NCBI GenBank assembly: GCA_963978545.1
Contig: CAXBTE010000036.1
Span: 1-64,000, forward strand
Reading direction: 5' to 3'
Source of the DNA: Linyphia triangularis
Lineage: Eukaryota > Arthropoda > Arachnida > Araneae > Linyphiidae
Length of the DNA stretch: 64,000 nt
A program made the translations under genes and the position numbers. The notes beneath the pieces are model-generated. The model was not told the origin of the DNA. It saw only the letters and a list, made by a program, of their open reading frames with translations, and did not search any database. This document shows, piece after piece, positions 50,701 through 61,241 of the stretch (position 1 is its first letter; every line of letters begins with the position of its first letter).

Positions 50701-53700
50701 AGCCACTATTTTCAAAGTTCAAAATTTCCCTTTGAAAATACATTGATTTTACAGTTTTTGAATTTTTACTCATAGTGTATTTTGAGCACAGTATTGTAAC
50801 TTGGCCACATTTAAGGTCTTCTATAGGAGATTCTTAAAAACGAAAATCTTAACAACCACAAAATATTAAGGGGGTCAAAATTTGCAAAGTTGTTTTTTTC
50901 AGTGGTACACATACATAATTTTTACACAGAGAGTTTTGGGAGCACAATGTTGTAACTTGGCAACATTGAAGTTCATTAATAGGAGATTCTTAAAAACGAA
51001 AATCTTAACAACCACTAAATATTAAGGGGGTCGAAAGTTGATCCCAAAAAAGGACTGCATTTCAAACACTGAAAATTTCTGAATTTTACCTACATTTTGG
51101 GCTATAAACTGAATTAAGGGTCCTTTATTGGGCAGATTTGAAATAAAGTGACTGCAAATCATATTTCTATTTTAAAACCAAAATCTGGAAGCATTTTGAG
51201 CCATTTTTTGGAAAAGTGATTTTTTCATAAAATTTCCTAAGGCTAACCCCTTTGAAAAATTTCGAAAAATTTGAAAATTCAAAAAATTATTTTTTCAGTC
51301 ACATTTGGACAGAATATGAATATAAAACATATTTCAGGTCCCCAAAAAAATTTGGTAGCATTTGAGCCACTATTTTCAAAGTTCAAAATTTCCCTTTGAA
51401 AATACATTGATTTTACAGTTTTTGAATTTTTACTCATAGTGTATTTTGAGCACAGTATTGTAACTTGGCCACATTTAAGGTCTTCTATAGGAGATTCTTA
51501 AAAACGAAAATCTTAACAACCACAAAATTTTAAGGGGGTCAAAATTTGCAAAGTTGTTTTTTTCAGTGGTACACATACATAATTTTTACACAGAGAGTTT
51601 TGGGAGCACAATGTTGTAACTTGGCAACATTGAAGTTCATTAATAGGAGATTCTTAAAAACCAAAATCTTAACAACCACTAAATATTAAGGGGGTCGAAA
51701 GTTGATCCCAAAAAAGGACTGCATTTCAAACACTGAAAATTTCTGAATTTTACCTACATTTTGGGCTATAAACTGAATTAAGGGTCCTTTTTTGGGCAGA
51801 TTTGAAATAAAGTGACTGCAAATCATATTTCTATTTTAAAACCAAAATCTGGAAGCATTTTGAGCCATTTTTTGGAAAAGTGATTTTTTCATAAAATTTC
51901 CTAAGGCTAACCCCTTTGAAAAATTTCGAAAAATTTGAAAATTCAAAAAATTATTTTTTCAGTCACATTTGGACAGAATATAAATATAAAACATATTTCA
52001 GGTCCCCAAAAAAAATTTGGTAGCATTTGAGCCACTATTTTCAAAGTTCAAAATTTCCCTTTGAAAATACATTGATTTTACAGTTTTTGAATTTTTACTC
52101 ATAGTGTATTTGGAGCACAGTATTGTAACTTGGCCACATTTAAGGTCTTCTATAGGAGATTCTTAAAAACGAAAATCTTAACAACCACAAAATATTAAGG
52201 GGGTCAAAATTTGCAAAGTTGTTTTTTTCAGTGGTACACATACATAATTTTTACACAGAGTGTTTTGGGAGCACAATGTTGTAACTTGGCAACATTGAAG
52301 TTCATTAATAGGAGATTCTTAAAAACGAAAATCTTAACAACCACTAAATATTAAGGGGGTCTAAAGTTGATCCCAAAAAAAGGACTGCATTTCAAACACT
52401 GAAAATTTCTGAATTTTACCTACATTTTGGGCTATAAACTGAATTAAGGGTCCTTTTTTGGGCAGATTTGAAATAAAGTGACTGCAAATCATATTTCTAT
52501 TTTAAAACCAAAATCTGGAAGCATTTTGAGCCATTTTTTGGAAAAGTGATTTTTTCATAAAATTTCCTCCCCTTTGAAAAATTTCGAAAAATTTGAAAAT
52601 TCAAAAAATTATTTTTTCAGTCACATTTGGACAGAATATGAATATAAAACATATTTCAGGTCCCCAAAAAAAATTTGGTAGCATTTGAGCCACTATTTTC
52701 AAAGTTCAAAATTTCCCTTTGAAAATACATTGATTTTACAGTTTTTGAATTTTTACTCATAGTGTATTTTGAGCACAGTATTGTAACTTGGCCACATTTA
52801 AGGTCTTCTATAGGAGATTCTTAAAAACGAAAATCTTAACAACCACAAAATATTAAGGGGGTCAAAATTTGCAAAGTTGTTTTTTTCAGTGGTACACATA
52901 CATAATTTTTACACAGAGAGTTTTGGGAGCACAATGTTGTAACTTGGCAACATTGAAGTTCATTAATAGGAGATTCTTAAAAACGAAAATCTTAACAACC
53001 ACTAAATATTAAGGGGGTCGAAAGTTGATCCCAAAAAAGGACTGCATTTCAAACACTGAAAATTTCTGAATTTTACCTACATTTTGGGCTATAAACTGAA
53101 TTAAGGGTCCTTTATTGGGCAGATTTGAAATAAAGAGACTGCAAATCATATTTCTATTTTAAAACCAAAATCTGGAAGCATTTTGAGCCATTTTTTGGAA
53201 AAGTGAATTTTTCATAAAATTTCCTAAGGCTAACCCCTTTGAAAAATTTCGAAAAATATGAAAATTCAAAAAATTATTTTTTCAGTCACATTTGGACAGA
53301 ATATGAATATAAAACATATTTCAGGTCCCCAAAAAAATTTTGGTAGCATTTGAGCCACTATTTTCAAAGTTCAAAATTTCCCTTTGAAAATACATTGATT
53401 TTACAGTTTTTGAATTTTTACTCATAGTGTATTTGGAGCACAGTATTGTAACTTGGCCACATTTAAGGTCTTCTATAGGAGATTCTTAAAAACGAAAATC
53501 TTAACAACCACAAAATATTAAGGGGGTCAAAATTTGCAAAGTTGTTTTTTTCAGTGGTACACATACATAATTTTTACACAGAGAGTTTTGGGAGCACAAT
53601 GTTGTAACTTGGCAACATTGAAGTTCATTAATAGGAGATTCTTAAAAACGAAAATCTTAACAACCACTAAATATTAAGGGGGTCGAAAGTTGATCCCAAA

Positions 53701-53861
53701 AAAGGACTGCATTTCAAACACTGAAAATTTCTGAATTTTACCTACATTTTGGGCTATAAACTGAATTAAGGGTCCTTTTTTGGGCAGATTTGAAATAAAG
53801 TGACTGCAAATCATATTTCTATTTTAAAACCAAAATCTGGAAGCATTTTGAGCCATTTTTT

Positions 53862-54834
53862 GGAAAAGTGATTTTTTCATAAAATTTCCTAAGGCTAACC
53901 CCTTTGAAAAATTTCGAAAAATTTGAAAATTCAAAAAATTATTTTTTGGAAAAGTGATTTTTTCATAAAATTTCCCAAGGCTAACCCCTTTCAAAAATTT
54001 CGAAAAATTTGAAAATTCAAAAAATTATTTTTGGAAAAGTGATTTTTTCATAAAATTTCCTAAGGCTAACCCCTTTGAAAAATTTCGAAAAATTTGAAAA
54101 TTCAAAAAATTATTTTTTGGAAAAGTGATTTTTTCATAAAATTTCCTAAGGCTAACCCCCTTTGAAAAATTTGAAAATTCAAAAAATTATTTTTTTGGAA
54201 AAGTGATTTTTTCATAAAATTTCCTAAGACTAACCCCTTTGAAAAATTTCGAAAAATTTGAAAATTCAAAAAATTATTTTTTGGAAAAGTGATTTTTTCA
54301 TAAAATTTCCTAAGGCTAACCCCTTTGAAAAATTTGAAAATTCAAAAAATTATTTTTTGGAAAAGTGATTTTTTCATAAAATATCCTAAGGCTAACCCCT
54401 TTGAAAAATTTGAAAATTCAAAAAATTATTTTTTGGAAAAGTGATTTTTTCATAAAATTTCCTAAGACTAACCCCTTTGAAAAATTTCGAAAAATTTGAA
54501 AATTCAAAAAATTATTTTTTGGAAAAGTGATTTTTTCATAAAATTTCCTAAGGCTAACCCCTTTGAAAAATTTGAAAATTCAAAAAATTATTTTTTGGAA
54601 AAGTGATTTTTTCATAAAATATAATAAGGCTAACCCCTTTGAAAAATTTGAAAATTCAAAAAATTATTTTTTGGAAAAGTGATTTTTTCATAAAATTTCC
54701 TAAGACTAACCCCTTTGAAAAATTTCGAAAAATTTGAAAATTCAAAAAATTATTTTTTGGAAAAGTGATTTTTTCATAAAATTTCCTAAGGCTAACCCCT
54801 TTGAAAAATTTGAAAATTCAAAAAATTATTTTTT
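53862..54834. repeat. B-family array, left flank of composite block 5 (largest, 12 units)
   Basis: Units start at 53862, 53948, 54033, 54119, 54197, 54283, 54359, 54435, 54521, 54597, 54673 and 54759. The ...CCTAAGACTAAC-CCTAAGGCTAAC-AAAATATCC... motif order is repeated, showing that about three units were re-duplicated. One unit has a private AAAATATAATAAGGC near 54618. Confidence 0.94.
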
Positions 54835-56553
54835 CAGTCAAATTTCGACAGAATATGAATATAAAACATATTTCAGGTCTTCAACTAAAATTTCCCAGCT
54901 AGTTTCAAAATTTCGTACAAAATCGTCTCCATTTCTGAGCAAACGCGTTATTTTGGATTTTTTTGAATTTTAACGACAGTTTGGGCTATAAAGCGATTTA
55001 AGGGACCTTTCTTGGATAGTTTTGATAAAAAGTAACTCTTAAGCATTCTCCTATGTTAACAGCTAAATTTGACACATTTCGGACATTTCCCAGCTAAATT
55101 CCAAAATTTCGTTCAAAACCGTCTCTATTTCTGTGCTAACGCGTTATTTTGGATTTTACTGAATTTTCCCGACAGATTGGGCTATAAATCGATTTAAGGG
55201 TCTTTTCTTGAACAGTTTTGATAAAAAGTAACTATTGAGCATTTTCAAAGCATTTCGGACATTTCCCAGCTAGTTTTAAAAATATCGTTCAAAATCGTCT
55301 CTATTTCTGTGTTAACGCGTTATTTTGGATTTTTCTGAATTTTACCGACAGTTTAGGCTATAAATCGATTTAAGGGTCCTTTCTTGAACAGTTTTGATAA
55401 AAAGTAACTTTTAAGCATACTCTTAGGTCACAGCTAAAATTTTAAAGCATTTCGGACAATTCCCAGCTAGTTTCAGAAATTGCGTTCAAAACCGTCTCTA
55501 TTTCTGTGTTAACGCGTTATTTTGGATTTTTCGGAATTCTACCAACAGTTTGGGCTATAAAGCGATTAAAGGGTCCTTTCTTGACAGTTTTGATAAAAAG
55601 TTACTTTTGAGCATTTTCAAAGCATTTCGGACAATTCCCAGCTAGTTTTAAAAATTGCTTTCAAAATCGTCTCTATTTCTGTGTTAACGCGTTATTTTGG
55701 ATTTTTCTGAATTTTACCGACAGTTTGGGCTATAAAGCGATTTAAGGGTCCTTTCTTGACAGTTTTGATAAAAAGTAACTCTTGAGCATTTTCAAAGCAT
55801 TTTGGACAATTCCCAGCTAGTTTTAAAAATATCGTTCAAAATCGTCTCTATTTCTGTGTTAACGCGTTATTTTGGATTTTTCTGAATTTTACCGACAGTT
55901 TGGGCTATAAAGCGATTTAAGGGTCCTTTCTTGACAGTTTTGATAAAAAGTAACTCTTGAGCATTTTCAAAGCATTTCGGACAATTCCCAGCTAGTTTGA
56001 AAAATATCGTTCAAAATCGTCTCTATTTCTGTGTTAACGCGTTATTTTGGATTTTTCTGAATTTTACCGACAGTTTAGGCTATACAGCGATTTAAGGGTC
56101 CTTTCTTGACAGTTTTTATAAAAAGTTACTTTTGATCATTTTCAAAGCATTTCGGACAATTCCCAGCTAAAAATTGCTTTCAAAATCGTCTCTATTTCTG
56201 TGTTAACGCGTTATTTTGGATTTTTCTGAATTTTACCGATAATTTGGGATATAAATCGATATAAGGGTCCTTTCTTGAACAGTTTTGATAAAAAGTAACT
56301 TTTGAGCATACTCTAAGGTCACAGCTAAAATTTTAAAGCATTTCGGACAATTCCCAACTAGTTTCAAAAATTGCGTTCAAAAACGTCTCCATTTCTGTGT
56401 TAACGCGTTATTTTGGATTTTTCTGAATTATACCGACAGCTTGGTTTATAAAGCGATTTGAGGGTCCTTTCTTGGGCATATTTAATAAAAAGTTACTGTA
56501 AACTATATTTCTATTTTAAAACCAAAATCTGGAAGCATTTTGAGAAATTTTTT
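54835..56553. repeat. C-family satellite array in composite block 5 (9 units)
   Basis: Unit boundaries lie at 54985, 55181, 55357, 55554, 55729, 55904, 56079, 56248 and 56445, with spacings 196, 176, 197, 175, 175, 175, 169 and 197. The 169 bp unit has a 6 bp deletion at CCCAGCTAAAAATTGC. There are nine ACGCGT cores. No gene is visible. Confidence 0.95.
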
Positions 56554-57027
56554 GGAAAAGTGATTTTTTCATAAAATTTCCTAAGTCTAACACCTTTGAA
56601 AAATTTCGAAAAATTTGAAAATTCAAAAAATTATTTTTGGAAAAGTGATTTTTTCGTAAAATTTCCTAAGGCTAACCCCCTTGAAAAATTTAAAAATTCA
56701 AAAAATTATTTTTTGAAAAAGTGATTTTTTCGTAAAATTTCCTAAGGCTAACCCCCTTGAAAAATTTGAAAATTGAAAAAATTATTTTTTGGAAAAGTGA
56801 TTTTTTCATAAAATTTCCTAAGGCTAACCCTTTGAAAAATTTGAAAATTCAAAAAATTATTTTTTGGAAAAGTGATTTTTTCATAAAATTTCCTAAGACT
56901 AACCCCTTTGAAAAATTTCGAAAAATTTGAAAATTCAAAAAATTATTTTTTGGAAAAGTGATTTTTTCATAAAATTTCCTAAGGCTAACCCCTTTGAAAA
57001 ATTTGAAAATTCAAAAAATTATTTTTT
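56554..57027. repeat. B-family array, right flank of composite block 5
   Basis: Six units start at 56554, 56639, 56715, 56791, 56866 and 56952. One has AATTTAAAAATTC and another AAATTGAAAAAATTA. The array then returns to A at CAGTCACATTTGG. Confidence 0.93.
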
Positions 57028-58937
57028 CAGTCACATTTGGACAGAATATGAATATAAAACATATTTCAGGTCCACAAAAAAAATTTGGTAGCATTTGAGC
57101 CACTATTTTCAAAGTTCAAAATTTCCCTTTGAAAATACATTGATTTTACAGTTTTTGAATTTTTACTCATAGTGTATTTGGAGCACAGTATTGTAACTTG
57201 GCCACATTTAAGGTCTTCTATAGGAGATTCTTAAAAACGAAAATCTTAACAACCACAAAATATTAAGGGGGTCAAAATTTGCAAATTTGTTTTTTTCAGT
57301 GGTACACATACATAATTTTTACACAGAGAGTTTTGGGAGCACAATGTTGTGACTTGGCCACATTGAAGTTCATTAATAGGAGATTCTTAAAAATGAAAAT
57401 CTTAACAACCACTAAATATTAAGGTGGTCGAAAGTTTATCCCAAAAAAGGACTGCATTTCAAACACTGAAAATTTCTGAATTTTACCTACATTTTGGGCT
57501 ATAAACTGAATTAAAGGGTCCTTTTTTAAGCAGATTTGAAATAAAGTGACTGCAAATCATATTTCTATTTTAAAACCAAAATCTGGAAGCATTTTGAGCC
57601 ATTTTTTGGAAAAGTGATTTTTTCATAAAATTTCCTAAGGCTAACCCCTTTGAAAAATTTCGAAAAATTTGAAAATTCAAAAAATTATTTTTTCAGTCAC
57701 ATTTGGACAGAATATGAATATAAAACATATTTCAGGTCCCCAAAAAAAATTTGGTAGCATTTGAGCCACTATTTTCAAAGTTCAAAATTTCCCTTTGAAA
57801 ATACATTGATTTTACAGTTTTTGAATTTTTACTCATAGTGTATTTTGAGCACAGTATTGTAACTTGGCCACATTTAAGGTCTTCTATAGGAGATTCTTAA
57901 AAACGAAAATCTTAACAACCACAAAATATTAAGGGGGTCAAAATTTGCAAAGTTGTTTTTTTCAGTGGTACACATACATAATTTTTACACAGAGAGTTTT
58001 GGGAGCACAATGTTGTGACTTGGCAACATTGAAGTTCATTAATAGGAGATTCTTAAAAACGAAAATCTTAACAACCACTAAATATTAAGGGGGTCGAAAG
58101 TTGATCCCAAAAAAGGACTGCATTTCAAACACTGAAAATTTCTGAATTTTACCTACATTTTGGGCTATAAACTGAATTAAGGGTCCTTTATTGGGCAGAT
58201 TTGAAATAAAGTGACTGCAAATCATATTTCTATTTTAAAACCAAAATCTGGAAGCATTTTGAGCCATTTTTTGGAAAAGTGATTTTTTCATAAAATTTCC
58301 TAAGGCTAACCCCTTTGAAAAATTTCGAAAAATTTGAAAATTCAAAAAATTATTTTTTCAGTCACATTTGGACAGAATATGAATATAAAACATATTTCAG
58401 GTCCCCAAAAAAAATTTGGTAGCATTTGAGCCACTATTTTCAAAGTTCAAAATTTCCCTTTGAAAATACATTGATTTTACAGTTTTTGAATTTTTACTCA
58501 TAGTGTATTTTGAGCACAGTATTGTAACTTGGCCACATTTAAGGTCTTCTATAGGAGATTCTTAAAAACGAAAATCTTAACAACCACAAAATATTAAGGG
58601 GGTCAAAATTTGCAAAGTTGTTTTTTTCAGTGGTACACATACATAATTTTTACACAGAGAGTTTTGGGAGCACAATGTTGTGACTTGGCCACATTGAAGT
58701 TCATTAATAGGAGATTCTTAAAAACGAAAATCTTAACAACCACTAAATATTAAGGGGGTCGAAAGTTGATCCCAAAAATGGACTGCATTTCAAACACTGA
58801 AAATTTCTGAATTTTACCTACATTTTGGGCTATAAACTGAATTAAGGGTCCTTTTTTGGGCAGATTTGAAATAAAGTGACTGTAAATCATAATTCTATTT
58901 TAAAACCAAAATCTGGAAGCATTTTGAGCCATTTTTT
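57028..58937. repeat. A-family satellite array 6 (2 complete monomers)
   Basis: Monomers start at 57498, 58164 and 58829 (666 and 665 bp). The array contains mosaic monomers combining features that are normally linked in two separate haplotypes: GTTGTGACTTGGC together with AAAAACGAAAATC and GTTGATCCC. Private substitutions include AAGGTGGTCG near 57421 and CTTTTTTAAGCAG near 57521. Confidence 0.95.
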
Positions 58938-59581
58938 GGAAAAGTGATTTTTTCATAAAATTTCCCAAGGCTAACCCCTTTCAAAAATTTCGAAAAATTT
59001 GAAAATTCAAAAAATTATTTTTGGAAAAGTGATTTTTTCATAAAATTTCCTAAGGCTAACCCCCTTTGAAAAATTTGAAAATTCAAAAAATTATTTTTTG
59101 GAAAAGTGATTTTTTCATAAAATTTCCTAAGACTAACCCCTTTGAAAAATTTCGAAAAATTTGAAAATTCAAAAAATTATTTTTTGGAAAAGTGATTTTT
59201 TCATAAAATTTCCTAAGGCTAACCCCTTTGAAAAATTTGAAAATTCAAAAAATTATTTTTTGGAAAAGTGATTTTTTCATAAAATATCCTAAGGCTAACC
59301 CCTTTGAAAAATTTGAAAATTCAAAAAATTATTTTTTGGAAAAGTGATTTTTTCATAAAATTTCCTAAGACCCCTTTGAAAAATTTCGAAAAATTTGAAA
59401 ATTCAAAAAATTATTTTTTGGAAAAGTGATTTTTTCATAAAATTTCCTAAGGCTAACCCCTTTGAAAAATTTGAAAATTCAAAAAATTATTTTTTGGAAA
59501 AGTGATTTTTTCATAAAATTTCCTAAGTCTAACCCCTTTGAAAAATTTCGAAAAATTTGAAAATTCAAAAAATTATTTTTT
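58938..59581. repeat. B-family array, left flank of composite block 6
   Basis: Eight units start at about 58938, 59023, 59100, 59186, 59262, 59338, 59420 and 59496. The first entry is through the CCCAAGG variant. One unit has lost five bases (CCTAAGACCCC near 59365). The last has CCTAAGTCTAACCCC, as in block 4. Confidence 0.94.
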
Positions 59582-60606
59582 CAGTCAAATTTCGACAGAA
59601 TATGAATATAAAACATATTTCAGGTCTTCAACTAAAATTTCCCAGCTAGTTTCAAAATTTCGTACAAAATCGTCTCCATTTCTGAGCAAACGCGTTATTT
59701 TGGATTTTTTTGAATTTTAACGACAGTTTGGGCTATAAAGCGATTTAAGGGACCTTTCTTGGATAGTTTTGATAAAAAGTAACTCTTAAGCATTCTCCTA
59801 TGTTAACAGCTAAATTTGACACTTTTCGGACATTTCCCAGCTAAATTCCAAAATTTCGTTCAAAACCGTCTCTATTTCTGTGCTAACGCGTTATTTTGGA
59901 TTTTACTGAATTTTCCCGACAGATTGGGCTATAAATCGATTTAAGGGTCTTTTCTTGAACAGTTTTGATAAAAAGTAACTATTGAGCATTTTCAAAGCAT
60001 TTCGGACATTTCCCAGCTAGTTTTAAAAATATCGTTCAAAATCGTCTCTATTTCTGTGTTAACGCGTTATTTTGGATTTTTCTGAATTTTACCGACAGTT
60101 TAGGCTATAAATCGATTTAAGGGTTCTTTCTTGAACAGTTTTGATAAAAAGTAATTTTTAAGCATACTCTTAGGTCACAGCTAAAATTTTAAAGCATTTC
60201 GGACAATTCCCAGCTAGTTTCAGAAATTGCGTTCAAAACCGTCTCTATTTCTGTGTTAACGCGTTATTTTGGATTTTTCGGAATTTTACCGATAATTTGG
60301 GATATAAATCGATATAAGGGTCCTTTCTTGAACAGTTTTGATAAAAAGTAACTTTTGAGCATACTCTAAGGTCACAGCTAAAATTTTAAGGCATTTCGGA
60401 CAATTCCCAACTAGTTTCAAAAATTGCGTTCAAAAACGTCTCCATTTCTGTGTTAACGCGTTATTTTGGATTTTTCTGAATTATACCGACAGCTTGGTTT
60501 ATAAAGCGATTTGAGGGTCCTTTCTTGGGCATATTTAATAAAAAGTTACTGTAAACTATATTTCTATTTTAAAACCAAAATCTGGAAGCATTTTGAGAAA
60601 TTTTTT
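59582..60606. repeat. C-family satellite array in composite block 6 (contracted, 5 units)
   Basis: Boundaries lie at 59732, 59928, 60104, 60301 and 60498, with spacings 196, 176, 197 and 197. Four 175 bp units present in blocks 1, 2, 3 and 5 are missing. The joining unit is a hybrid: TTTTTCGGAATT from the unit before position 4 is followed by TTACCGATAATTTGGG from the unit before position 8. Five ACGCGT cores remain. Confidence 0.94.
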
Positions 60607-61241
60607 GGAAAAGTGATTTTTTCATAAAATTTCCTAAGTCTAACCCCTTTGAAAAATTTCGAAAAATTTGAAAATTCAAAAAATTATTTTTGGAAAAGTG
60701 ATTTTTTCGTAAAATTTCCTAAGGCTAACCCCCTTGAAAAATTTGAAAATTCAAAAAATTATTTTTTGAAAAAGTGATTTTTTCATAAAATTTCCTAAGG
60801 CTAACCCCTTTGAAAAATTTGAAAATTCAAAAATTTTTTTTTGGAAAAGTGATTTTTTCATAAAATTTCCTAAGACTAACCCCTTTGAAAAATTTGAAAA
60901 TTGAAAAAATTATTTTTTGGAAAAGTGATTTTTTCATAAAATTTCCTAAGGCTAACCCTTTGAAAAATTTGAAAATTCAAAAAATTATTTTTTGGAAAAG
61001 TGATTTTTTCCTAAAATTTCCTAAGACTAACCCCTTTGAAAAATTTCGAAAAATTTGAAAATTCAAAAAATTATTTTTTGGAAAAGTGATTTTTTCATAA
61101 AATTTCCTAAAGCTAACCCCTTTGAAAAATTTGAAAATTCAAAAAATTATTTTTTGGAAAAGGGATTTTTTCATAAAATTTCATAAGGCTAACCCCTTTG
61201 AAAAATTTCGAAAAATTTGAAAATTCAAAAAATTATTTTTT
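60607..61241. repeat. B-family array, right flank of composite block 6
   Basis: Eight units start at about 60607, 60692, 60768, 60843, 60919, 60994, 61080 and 61156. Variants TTTTTTCCTAAAATTTCC and GGAAAAGGGATTTTTTC are shared with block 4; CCTAAAGCTAACC near 61107 is private. Confidence 0.93.

Larger units (their letters stand above)
28974..53861. repeat. A-family satellite array 5 (35 complete monomers, about 25 kb)
   Basis: This is the longest uninterrupted A array. Monomers start at 29449, 30114, 30780, 31446, 32111, 32949, 33615, 34281, 35119, 35785, 36450, 37283, 37948, 38613, 39279, 39945, 40778, 41443, 42108, 42774, 43440, 44105, 44948, 45614, 46279, 46944, 47777, 48442, 49107, 49773, 50438, 51101, 51765, 52431, 53088 and 53753. 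Most are 665-666 bp. Six are 833-843 bp through a 168 bp internal duplication. Recurrent tags include GGTACCC, GGTCCACAA, GGCTAACTTAACCCC, AAGAGGGTC and GAAATTTCAAAAA; their order reveals several multi-monomer higher-order repeats. No gene, RNA gene or foreign insertion is visible anywhere in it. Confidence 0.97.
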
